Assembly (NCBI GenBank): GCA_917880885.1
Contig: OU862910.1
Span: forward strand, 15,016,710-15,080,709
Direction: 5' to 3'
Source of the DNA: Limnephilus marmoratus
Taxonomy: Eukaryota > Arthropoda > Insecta > Trichoptera > Limnephilidae
Length of the DNA: 64,000 bases
The position numbers and the translations under genes are program-made. How positions within the stretch are numbered: position 1 is the stretch's first letter; every line of letters begins with the position of its first letter. Below, piece after piece: positions 32,301 to 44,300 of the stretch. Below the pieces are notes generated by a model. It searched no databases and was not told the origin of the DNA. It saw only the letters and a program-made list of their open reading frames with translations.

Positions 32301-35300
32301 TATATAAACTCAGCTGTTCCGGATGTGATAAGGTCTATGTTGGCCAGACAGAGCGGACGATCTCCAAAAGGATATCGGAACACTTTCGAGCATGTAAACT
32401 TGGCCACCCTGACAAATCGGCAATCGCCGAGCATTTAATTGAAACCGGCCATTACTTCGGATTTGTTCCTGAAGTCCTGGGAAGACCCAAAACCTATAGA
32501 GCACGCTTAATTACAGAGGCAATTGAAATTCATAAAAATCCTATTTACATTAATAGAGACGACGGAGCTAAGCTCAATAGTTCTTGGTATCCGGTAATTG
32601 ACGGCTACACCAAAGGTAAATGCAAAAAACCATCTTGAAGTATACTGTAATGCCAGCCCGCAGTGGATTGGTGCTGGCGACACGGTATTGCTTCGAAGAA
32701 CTTAAGCACACATTTCATCTCTAACATTTACACATCTGCCCTGATGATGGACACTGTAACGCTGTCCGAAACGTTGGCTAAAGGAGGAGGTAGCGCAACA
32801 CGGCATAATACCCCAAAAGGAAATAACCATAAAATTTTTGGCCGTGAAAATCTAAAATCATATTTGACGTAAACTGTTGTTTATTCGTTAGCGGCCTGCA
32901 GTCGTGCTCGGGAGCGATCGCAAGTTACCGACATTTTCAATAAAACCTATATCGATCGACCATGCTAGGGGGCCTGGATGTCACAATTTTTATCCGAAAT
33001 CAATTTTTAAAAAATATTTACTTTTTTTATAAGTGTTTCTTCTATTTGAACCTCACTGATATCTGTGAAGAAATATTAAAATTTTGTACGATTTTTACTA
33101 TTCATTTTGTGCCATAACAAAACAGTTAAAATAAAAGTATTGTGTAGGATTTGTATAAATAAACTATGTGCTAAGTTTGATAACGATTGACCAAAAACTG
33201 TAGGAGCTAGAGGTTACACAAATTCGAAAAAAGTATTTTCGAGAAAAATGCGTTTGAAAATAAGAGTGGCAGTAAAATAGTGGTAGATTGACCGAGGGAC
33301 ACTCACTTAACTTTTAAATGGTGTGGAATTTTGGTTTGAAATTTTCAGAATATATTTTTGAATAGTTCTACAACGTGTCCGGAAACTCGTAGTACAAGCG
33401 GGAAACTGGAGAATCTACATCACGTAGAGAACCCAAAAAACTTATTTTTTTCGATCTAAGCATTTCGATTTTAATATTATTTTTTTTCTATTTTTCCATT
33501 TTTTCGGCAACTAAAGGGTTAAAAAAAATTTTGAGCCCGGTTTACCCTTCGATGCATTTTATAAGACATTACACAGCTGAAATCAACCTCCTAGTGAAAA
33601 ATTTTTTCAAATTTAACCTAAAAAATTCCAACTTCGGACCCGATTTACTCGAAAACGAAAGCTCAAATCAAAAAAAGTTAAACCACAAAATCGACTCCAA
33701 ATGTGATGTGGATTCTCCAGTTTCCCGCTTGTACTACGAGTTTCCGGACACCTTGTATAATCGATTTATGAAAAAAATAATTTTTTGAAACCTCTACACC
33801 TATTTCCCCCTTTAAAGGAACCTTTAGATGCCCCGTGATCCCGTACGGGACCGCGGATTGCGTCGTGCGATAATGGTGCGAATATTACACAAAAAAAATT
33901 CTTGGGCAGTTTGCTACCTATGTTTGGTTACTATCTATTGATGTACTGACGGTAACTCATTTTTATGGATCTCTTCCCGAGTTTATTATACCAGAGCAAG
34001 AAAACTTTGATTATTTCGAAGAAAGTGCAATTGAAATGAGCGCACTTTAGTAATATCAGGACGACAGTAAGAGTAAGATGGCTCTAAGAGAAAAAAAACT
34101 TTATAGACGAAACATCAAATGAGGATATTGAAACAACTGAGAGGAATCCATAATGCGTATATAAACTTCAAAGAAAAATTTTCATTTAAAAGCAAATGAG
34201 TGAACTTTCAATACAAAGAGTCTCAGAAAAAGCTGTCTCTTGTGCTATATTATACAATGATTTAGAAGACGATTTAGTTCAGGAATATGTACACCTTCAC
34301 GGTCACATTTCCTCTAATAAGACGGCAGAGAATCTTTTTAAGGAAAGTTTTTGAGGAAACAATCTCTGTGCAAAGTTTATCCAAACTTGGATATAGCTCT
34401 CCGCGTCTACTTTGCCCTCCGGTCACAAATTGTTCTGGAGGAAGGAGTTTTTCCTGATTAAAGCGAGTGAAGAATTACCAAAGGTCTTCATTATCGCTAG
34501 AAAAACTTCACCCTTTGGCTCTTCTATGCATATAAGCAGACCTAATGAATGCTATAAACTATGAACCTATTATGGATGATTTTGTCAAATAAAAAATCCC
34601 ATAAAAAAATTCGTTTATTTGAGTTTTGAGTACCTACTTAACCTATATTTAAATATTTATTTTAAAAATTGTTTGTCACCTGCAGGCAGCCTACAAGTGA
34701 GTGATTATGATAGGTGACAACTTCTAAGAAAGAGGAAGGGGCGGCACAAATGAAGCGGCCTATACTAATGAAAAGTGTAAATACGGCCCTGAATAATTCC
34801 GAAAAAAACTGAAAAAATCTGACATCTAGGATTCATTTTTACGCAATTAATACGTCGATTTCTCGAATTTGTTTTTATTTACACATGCATGAGGCTTTTA
34901 CATTATTAAATAATATTACTTTTATGGAAGTTTTATTAAATTCACGCAGAAAAGTCGTTAAAAAAATAAAATTTCAGGAATAACCTAAAACCTATCTTTA
35001 ACGAAACTAAATCATCAACAAAACAATATTTAAAGGACTAAAACTGAAAGAAAGTAACGCCAGCATTGGTAATTGTGTTGAATTACACTAATATCACAGT
35101 TAATTGATCATTTAAACGAAAATTATCTTCAAAAACATAAAAATTAACTGCAAATACAACTGAACATTGTCAAACATTGTTTTACCGCGAAGTTTATAAA
35201 ACAAGATGGCCGCGCGCCTGCGCAGATCTATGTGAGATTCAAGGGGACCAACATAAAAATCATAAAATACGTGATTGTGTTATTAGTAAAGACGTAAAAA

Positions 35301-38300
35301 CACAGTGCACCGCGCAAGCAACAAATATGCAGTTGACCGCTCGTTAAGGCGTTTTGTTGTTAGTAAGGCTGATAGAAATCAAAATTTACAACGTACAGTA
35401 TAAACAGCACGGGACAACCAAAAAACAACACAAACACGATGAAAATACATGAATGTTTAAATAACACCATCTGCAATTGCCCTTCTCTAGAAAAAACAGA
35501 ACAAATAAAGTATCTATGAATCATAATTCACCATAACCTTAGATGGGCACATCATATCAAACAAATCACAAATAAACTCCTCAAAACAATACACATTTTC
35601 CTAAACATAAGGAACATATACAAAATAAAACAAATGAAAACAATATATTTTGCTCTTTGTCAATCAATAAAAGAATATGGAATAATTGTCTGGGGAGGAG
35701 CAACAAACTCAGCTATCGATCACTTAGAAATCGCACAGAAAACGATCTTAAAGGTAATACTTAAAAAACATAGACTAACTGATACAGATCAAATATTCAA
35801 CAGTTGTGACGTACTATATATACGCCAATTATATGTTAAAACTCTACTAAACTACATTTTCCACCAAAAAAACAAATTTCAACAATCTCAAAATATCACT
35901 AACAGACCAGTAAGACGATCGTATAAAAATAACATAAAAACTCCGACAGTGAATACAAGCTTTGGATAAAGGCACTATAAATATCATGCTATAAAAGCAT
36001 TCAACAGTCTTACCCTTGAAAATAAAATAGAAGAAAACAAAAATAAATTCATACACAAAATTAAAAAATGGATTAAAGAACAAAAAAGACAATATTACCA
36101 AAATCTCATTACATAATTAGAATAAAACACATACACGTAACACACAAAAACAAATATAAAACACATCATAAAAAATACATTTTACCTATAATTTTTCCTT
36201 ATAAATTTTTGTTTTTAGTTTAATTTTAGCTTTTTTTAATTTTTTTTTATGTAGCATTATTTTATTCAGCATGTATATTTATAATTTTTTGTTTTATAAA
36301 ATGGAGGCCTCATCACAGGTGAGCTACCCAGTGAGGCCGACATTGCTGAATTGTATTTAAAAATGTTAGATATTACGTCAAATAAAAAAATAAATAAAGA
36401 CAGTAACTCAAAAATTTTACATTGTGCCTAATTTATTGATTATTTTCTAGCATTGGCTTCATATGGCAAAATCAATTGTGAAACAAATCAAAGGTAAGTT
36501 GATTATAAAGGCTTAGGACTTGTTGTTTTACAGAATTTGAACAATAAATAAAATTTTAAACTAAATATTCAAGTTCTGCTGTTATCCAAGTACTGTGAAA
36601 AAACGGGCCCATGATGATGAAATGACAATAGAACTTGAATTTTAACTTTGAAATTGATGAATTGTTCAAATTCTGTGAAACAACCCTATTTTTGTAACAC
36701 CACTAAAATAAAGTAATAAAATATATGTTGTTACATACTAGAAGATGAATTTAAATGGACTTTTCATGTTTCAGATGCCAGTCCCATACTGTTTAGTTTC
36801 CGAGTAAAGTTTTATCCGCCAAATCCTTTACTTTTAAAGGAAGAAATAACACGCTACCAAGTTTACCTTCAGCTGAAGAGAGATCTTCTTCATGGGCGCT
36901 TATATTGTACCCCCAATGAGGCTGCTATGCTGGGGGCCTTGGTTATACAAGGTTTGTACTTATTTACAGGTCTTCTTTACATAGTATAAAATGAAGTCGC
37001 TCATGCTGTATGTGCGCTTAGATCTTTTAAACTACTTAACGGATATTCATGCGGTTTTCACCAATAGATAGAATGATTCATGAGGAAGGTTTTTAGGTGT
37101 ATAATTTGTCACGGTTTTGTGTAAATTGGTTGAAATACATAATACATCTGGCCAAGTGGCAGCGGGCAGCGTGCTGACAAACTGGTGGTGTGGATTTGAT
37201 TTAACAGATGGTGTTGGTTATAAAGGTTTCGTTAGCCACAGCAACGTGTGGCCGCGTCTGCTAGTATCCCATAAATTAAGCATGCTGCTTGTCCAGAACA
37301 CTCCCGAAGATGAATTATGATGTGATTTCGTGTGAATGTTGAATACATTATGTTTAGATTATTGTTTCAAATGCAAGCAAAAGAAGTACATTCATACAGT
37401 GCCGAACCTGTGCAGGAACCTGTGCAAACTTAACAATAATATAAACATATAGGCTATAGCACAGAGCTCTGGCATTACGAAATTTGAATCTATAATTCTT
37501 TAATCGATTCCAATTATTAGAGAAGTAGGTACTTCGCTAATTTAAATATTTTCTAAAATAGAATTTTTATTTAAGAATCTTTGTTTTGTAAAATGTCATT
37601 CTCAAATTTTGACATCACAGAACAATTATTATTGTTTTAATTGGATAAACAAGTATCGCATTTTTAAAGTATAAAACGGCCGTATTGGATTTTTGGTAGA
37701 ATATAAAAAGAAGAATAATAATTCGTACTTAATAACTATCTCTAAAAATGAATCACCGAAATATACGTATGTATGCGAAATGTATAAACCCGAACGACTG
37801 AACCAAATTGGATAATTTTTTTTTTCGTTTTTTGTATAAAACTACCGTTGAGTTCTGGCATTATGAAATTTGTATAAGAAATTATAATAGGTGGCATGCG
37901 AGCAGTTAGAAAACTGAACGTATCGGGAATGAATGTGTGGAATGCGAGAGGTGAGTGGGGGGAGTGGGGAGGGGGAAGGGGGTGTTGGAAGGGTGTTGGT
38001 GGAGGGGGGAAGGGGAGGGGGAGGAGGGTGGGGGAGGGGGTTAGGGGATGGAGAGGGGGGAGGGAAGGAAGGGGAAAGGGGAAGGATGAAGGAGGGTGTG
38101 GGTAGGGGTAGGGGGTGGGGGGAAGAAGGGTGATGGAGGGGAGTGGTGTGGGGAAAGGGAATGTGGAGGGGTAGGGGGTGAGGCGAGTGGTTGTTGGAGG
38201 GAGAGGGGAAGGGAGTTGATGGGGGGAGTGGAGTGGAGAGAGGGAAGGTGGAGGAGGCGGAGTGGGGTGGAAGAGCGGGGAGGGAAGGAAAGGAAGGGGG

Positions 38301-41300
38301 AGGGGTGGAGGAAGGGGTGGGTGGAGGGTTAGGGGGGGGTTAATGGGGGAATGGAGTGTGGGGAGGGGTGGGGGGAGGGGAAGGGGGATTGATGGGCGAG
38401 TGGAGTGGGGAGAGGGAAGGTGGAGCAGGCTGAGTGGAAATCCCCTAATACCATGCGAGCGAAGCCGCGGGAAATAGCTAGTTTTTCAATATATATTTTT
38501 TTTTTAATAAATAAAATCGGCTCGTGACGTCACTACATGAAACTGTTCTGTCTCTGATAATATTCAATTATTTTTGTAAAATTCCACACAAATTTTTATT
38601 TTGTATGGCAACACTCTGACTTCAGACGAATTTTTGAATTTGACACTTAAAATTAATACGTTATGTGCCGTGTGAAAAAAAATGTGAAAAAATTGTTGAT
38701 CGCAGGAAAAAATATTTTGTCAAATATAGGTAATATTACCTGCCCAATAAATTGCAGGTAATATTCATCTGCCCCGACAAACAACACAAAAACAAAAAAA
38801 AGATCTTCATGGTTAAAATGCCCATTAAAAAAAATTGCATGGGGTCATCGGCCGACCCACTTGGTTACGGACGTTATGTTTAGCATCTTAGCCTGTCGAG
38901 AGTTAAAGAATTTGCAACAAAACCACATCACTTAACTTTTTTATCTCACTTATACAATTAGAAAATTATAAAAAAGTATACTTAACAATAATCCCCCAAG
39001 AATAATTGAAATAATCTTGACATTTTGGATTCAATTTTGCAAAATTTAAACAATGATTTCTCGAATTTGTATTTATTATACAGGCGTAAGGCATTTATAT
39101 TTTTAACTCTTTCCCCTATGGGAAGCGCACCACTTCGCCGCACCGTACATGCCCTGTACGTGGGCGGCGAGTCTGTGCGCCGCAAAGTTTCTCCGGCGTT
39201 GTGTATACGAAACATACTTGAATATGGTAAAATTTATACTTCTAAAAATTATCAAATCTTTACCCTACTGACATCTTGCGATATTTATCCGTAATACATA
39301 TCTTAATCGGAGTTACAGAGATTTGAAGGGACCTCCCAACTCAGAGCGAAAATTGAATCAGTTTGAAATATTCCCGCCTCTTTACACACGCGATTGTGCA
39401 GGTGCCTCTCATAAGCACTCATAAGATTCTCAAGCGGAGATGCTCGCCGAGTAATACATTATTATATCGAATTATTGTTAGCTTTTTTCGTTGATGTGAA
39501 TTATTGTGATTACCGTGGACATTTATCTGATTTATCATATTTAAAAATAAGTTTTTTTATAAATATACTAAGTATAGATACTTTCAGATGTGGTAGAAAT
39601 ATAAAATTTCATCAGTGTTAGATTATTTTCAAACAAAAAGAAGTGATTAAGAGTGTTTTTCGTGGACAATCAAGTGTAGTGATTTTATAACTCTTTATGA
39701 AAAGTTGTAGACGTTTGACTTTTTATCAATAATTGAAATAATTTTTATTACCAATATACAAAATGTCGGGTCGTAGTCTTAATGACTACGAAATAATTAG
39801 TGCATCTTTAGAAATAGATTCAGATTTCGAACTTAGTGAAAGTGACGAAGATAACAGTTGCGAAGCTGCAGTTGTTTTTATTATACCATCCTTTTTAAGT
39901 GTGTGTCAATATTATGTTGACATGCTTATTGTGTTGTCCTTGAAATATTAATATGGTTGCCCTAGCCAAACGTATTCATTGTACTACTGAGATAAGCGTT
40001 GAAGATTTATAGAGTCCCATTGACGTGCCGAATGTTTATTTAAAACAAGTATTAAAATCCATGCGTGATTATTGTTTAAAGCCATATATAAATTAGATTA
40101 ATGGTAAATAGCCGTGAACGAAGTGATACATATTTTTGATGCATAGAAAAGGTTAAATAATATTAATTAAATGAAGACAATATTAGCGAAACTCAATCGA
40201 AAATCTGGAGACAGAAAAATCAGAAAAAGATATTGGCACCTCTGGGACTTGAACCCAGGACCTTCTGCTTACATGGCAACAGCTCTACCAACTAAGGGAA
40301 CGTACCCATACCATGTGACACGTTTAGGGGGGGGGGTCTTCAAAATGTCACGCTTGGTACAAATGAGCGGCGGCGGGTTTGGCTTTTGGTCACCGGGGGG
40401 GGGGGGGGTTAAAAATTGCAAAAAGTTGGTCACGTAGTATGGGTACGTTCCCTAAGCTAAGGTGTCTGTATCCAATTCGGTTACTTTTAACTGTATCATA
40501 CTTCGACTAAGAACTACCAACATTATCCTGATATTCTAATTATTTTCAAATTTTTTAAATTAAATATTACAATTTGGGGTTTTACGGAAGCTTTAAGCTT
40601 CTACTCGAGTGGAAAAATGAATTCAAAAATAATCATTCAGAAATAATTTAACTGTTAACTAAATTAACCATAAGACATTATTTAAAGGATTAAAACTATC
40701 GAAAAATAACACAAATAATTGTAATCATCTTGAATTATACTAATATAATAGAGAATTGGTGATTAGAATCCAAATTATGTACAAAAACATCACATGTCAA
40801 AACTGTAATTTTGACACACCTGTAAAAAAAACATGGTGGATATGCGCATGCGCAGATGTACCGAAGTTCAATGTTGCGAACATAATAATAATATTTTTTT
40901 TAGTGATGTTCTAAGAAATAAAATGTACAAACTTTATCCAATGTGTAACAAAAACGTTTAACGGTTGTGGGAGTGTTTTTTTAATAAGTTAGTTTTTTTA
41001 ATAATAATAATATATTATTGTTTGCAGGAGAAGTGGGTGACTACGACCCCGCCGTGCACATAGGTGCATATGTGTCAGATATGCGGCTGCTGCTGCGGCA
41101 GACGGAGCCCATGGAAGCACGCATGCAGGAGCTGCACGCCACGCCGGCCACGGAGGGCGGAGTGGGGGGACTGGCGCCTGCAGACGCCGAGACCACTTTC
41201 CTCAAGATCGCCAGCGCTCTGGACACCTACGGAGTGGACCCGCATGCAGTCAAGGTAAATATACACTCAATTCTGCTTTTACACAGTCAACAAAACATAA

Positions 41301-44300
41301 TGGTTATATCCTTTCTTATCAAAATTCTAGATTTTCCTACCCCAGTGCACACACTACCCAATAAAATTCTGTTAAATAAAACCTCATGTAAAAATAAATA
41401 AATAAATTAATTGTATTACATTGTATTTCTGTAAACATGCTTGCCACACATAATACTCATTTTTTACTGGGAGACGGATAAGCCGCCGCCTCGGGAACCA
41501 TTTATTGGATAACCAACACGCCATAGGTCACCACAAGTGATTTGTTACGTATGGTGACTTAGGGATGCCTGGGTTCATGGGATGAGATTTGTCTAGGTCT
41601 TTGCGGCGGATGCGTCTGGATCGAGACCCTTTGCATTGCGGTGGGGGGATGGATTCATACGTCCGTCACTCCTGGACCCACTGCCCCCAGATTCCTACCC
41701 ACCCCTTATACCTTTTTCCACCCTTTCCTTAAAAATACCCTCCATACAACATCACCAAAGATGACATAGGCCCTTACGGAAATAATTTTCCCTAGGGCCT
41801 CCCATGTGAAGCTAATGTAAAAGATAATAAGATAAACATTTTTGAAAATTGTGTTGGGTTGTCTTGGTTTTGACTTTTAGCACTTACATATATGGAAATT
41901 AATGATACAATGTTAAGTTTAAGGTGGGTTCAACGCTCAAACATTTGCCGTGATAATCCCTCAAACGTCACTAAAACATTTTTTGTTTTCCGTCTCCTCC
42001 TTTTGTTAAAACACTAAACACGGTTGAAAGATTGGTGCGAAGTTCCCACGATCACACACAATTTGGCTTGTGGTCTGCGATAAGGACGTGTCGACGCTTA
42101 AGCAATGAGGTGGGTGGTTTGGTATATATATGGCAATGAGCGACGTTTGACATTTTTGGCGTTTATATCAATGTTGAAATGCGTTCTGATGAAAAAAAGA
42201 TGCATCAGGGAGAAAACACAGATATTTTAATAGATATTTATTTATCTGGAAAGATTTCCGACTAATATCGATTATTGCACGACCTAAAGTCACTATTAAG
42301 AATTTAGAGTGCGTAAATATTTACGCCAAATACAGAATTATTATAAATATTTGATGTTGTATTATAATTTTATTATCAAATATTTTTATTATTATATTTA
42401 GGTATAATAATATTTTAAACTCGTAATTATGCCCGCTCATTGCACATAACCACAAAAGGCCGTTCCGTTAATTCTCCATACACGACCGCATTGCGCGGCA
42501 TCTATCAAAAAATTAATTATTCCCCCCCGCCGGCCCCCCGCCTGCCTTCCCGCTTCACCCGGGATGGAATGTTTAGGAAATGTTTTCTGTCGAACATGGG
42601 AATCTCGAAACACAACAAAAATTGTCAATATTTATGATGTTGATGACAAACATTGGATGTTGTTATGGGTCTGTCAAGGCAAATTTCAAAGCTATGGACC
42701 CGACTTTACAATGATGTGGGAAAGAGAGAGGGGTGACAAAACAGCTCTCGGAAGATTGAAGATGTTCATGCCCTCTGGGTTGATTTGAGGTCCAAAGTAA
42801 TAATGTGTATTCACTTTAGTATTCAAGTGCTTTTATCGATTCAAGAATAATGTTACTAATCCTATATTATTCTTCTTTTTTTCTTGTCACTAATAAAAAT
42901 AACAGATTATCCCTCTGAACTGATTTTACAAGAATATTCTGATCTTGACATTTACTAAATATATTTTTTTTAAACGTGTCTACATTAAATATAACGCGTG
43001 CAATGCCCCGTGGTGATTCATTTCGGCGTCATATATTCTCCTTACAATCCTTTCAGCTGCTCTACATGCCTAAACCATCTAAACATCCCTTTCTCCATTA
43101 CACTTACATCAGTCTTACATTCTTTATGGATCTCCATATTTTTAACATGGTAATACAGGGTTTTATCACATGCGTCTCAGGGAATTAATTTATACAGATT
43201 GCTAATTATAATAAATATAATATTATGTATTTCTATTGCTTTGAATACGCTTCTTGTAAATATAACCCTCTTTATAAGGACCACTAACCATAATTTAAGG
43301 ACCCCTTGGCATTTCAGGACCACCGGGGGAACCAGCTCTACCTCGGAATAAACCACAGCGGAATCATCACCTTTCAAGGAAGTCGCAAAACTCACCACTT
43401 TCGGTGGTCAGAAGTGCACAAGATTAATTATGAAGGGAAAATGTTTATAGTTCACTTGAACTATCCAGAGGTATGTAATATTTTAATTAAATGTAAGTTT
43501 CTTTTTAAAAATAATCTTATTTATTTACATTTTATTAATGGCAGCACCAAAAAAACGAGTGTGCTTTAGACCGCACAACTGAAATAAAACTTCTGCTCCA
43601 TCTATATGATAGGAAGAGAGAAAGAAAATGTGCACGCGCACTGCTCTCTCTTGCTCCTACAGTGTGATACAGACCTGCACTATGTAAGGTAGCTGGCTAT
43701 GAGAAAGAGAGGAAGAAAATGTGTGCTCGCACCCCTTTCTTTTGCCCCTACAGTAATATACGAAGCGTAACACTCTCTCTTTCTATCTTCACTAACTTAT
43801 ATCTCCATCTCAAATACTGTTCGCCTCGCTTTTCGTAATGCTTTCGTCACGCATTCGCCAGCTTACTCCTTAAGTCAAGCGTGCGTAAAGAAGTTTTACT
43901 TCAAAAATACACATTTGTATGCTAACTCAAGAATTGCCATGAACATTTCTCCGCTTTTGTTCTATACTGCCGCAGTAAGTAAAAACACGGTGTCTTCCTT
44001 GAGAGTCTCTAGGAAGAAACTGCACTGGAATTTTAAGTAAAACGTTTGAAAATGTATCCACTTTTATTTCACTTCGTTAGTTCTTTATACAAATAATCTT
44101 ATTTATTTAAATTTTATTAATGGCAGCACCAAAAAATACACATTTAGTGGTATGCTAATATTATGAATATGTAATTATGTATCTGTAAATTCTATATGGG
44201 TAGTTAGGTAATCTTTAAGGTTTTTCAATGAAAAAAGTTCTAAGACTGTAAGCTTTTGCTCTATACTGCCGTGGTAAGTAAAAACACAGTATCTTCCTTG

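Larger units (their letters stand above)
29610..32968. mobile_element. Penelope-like element, two copies joined at their 5' ends
   Basis: Outer arms 29610-30578 and 32000-32968 are inverted copies of exactly equal length (969 bp), starting CTAGCATGGTCGATCG. The - strand copy is long (RT plus GIY-YIG); the + strand copy keeps only the GIY-YIG part. The junction near 32000 has the short shared sequence agaata. Such partial inverted pairs are characteristic of Penelope-like elements. Confidence 0.88.
29385..33810. mobile_element. TTTAA-flanked inverted-repeat element, interrupted
   Basis: Ends GGGGGGAAATAGGTGTAGGA and CTACACCTATTTCCCCC, both bordered by TTTAA (29380-29384, 33811-33815). Interior mostly replaced by later insertions. 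Superfamily not clear; a TTAA-type target is possible. Confidence 0.6.
29100..34791. mobile_element. hAT element (ZMYM/DUF4371-like transposase remnant) holding nested elements
   Basis: Exact 8-bp duplication AATAATTC at 29092-29099 and 34792-34799, with ends CAGTCCTGGATTTG / (complemented) CAGGGCCGTATTTAC and subterminal ataggcc, ggggcggc blocks in both. Transposase C-terminal remnants lie at 34180-34600. A TTTAA-flanked element (29385-33810) is inserted inside, which in turn holds a Penelope-like pair and a MITE. Confidence 0.8.
38930..40880. repeat. Repeat X, copy 2, with three later insertions
   Basis: Same order as copy 1 (28980-29099 plus 34792-35242). It is uninterrupted where copy 1 has the hAT element, but carries a TTAA-flanked element (39107-40152) and a roughly 380-bp tRNA-containing insertion (about 40167-40546) with a MITE in it. 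Confidence 0.65.

Noticed and set aside
37896..38477. Glycine/arginine-rich open frames
   Set aside because: Produced by the G/A tract in the reversed S1 copy.
42564..42788. 75-codon frame in FRMD intron 5
   Set aside because: No recognisable domain, no splice or conservation support visible.
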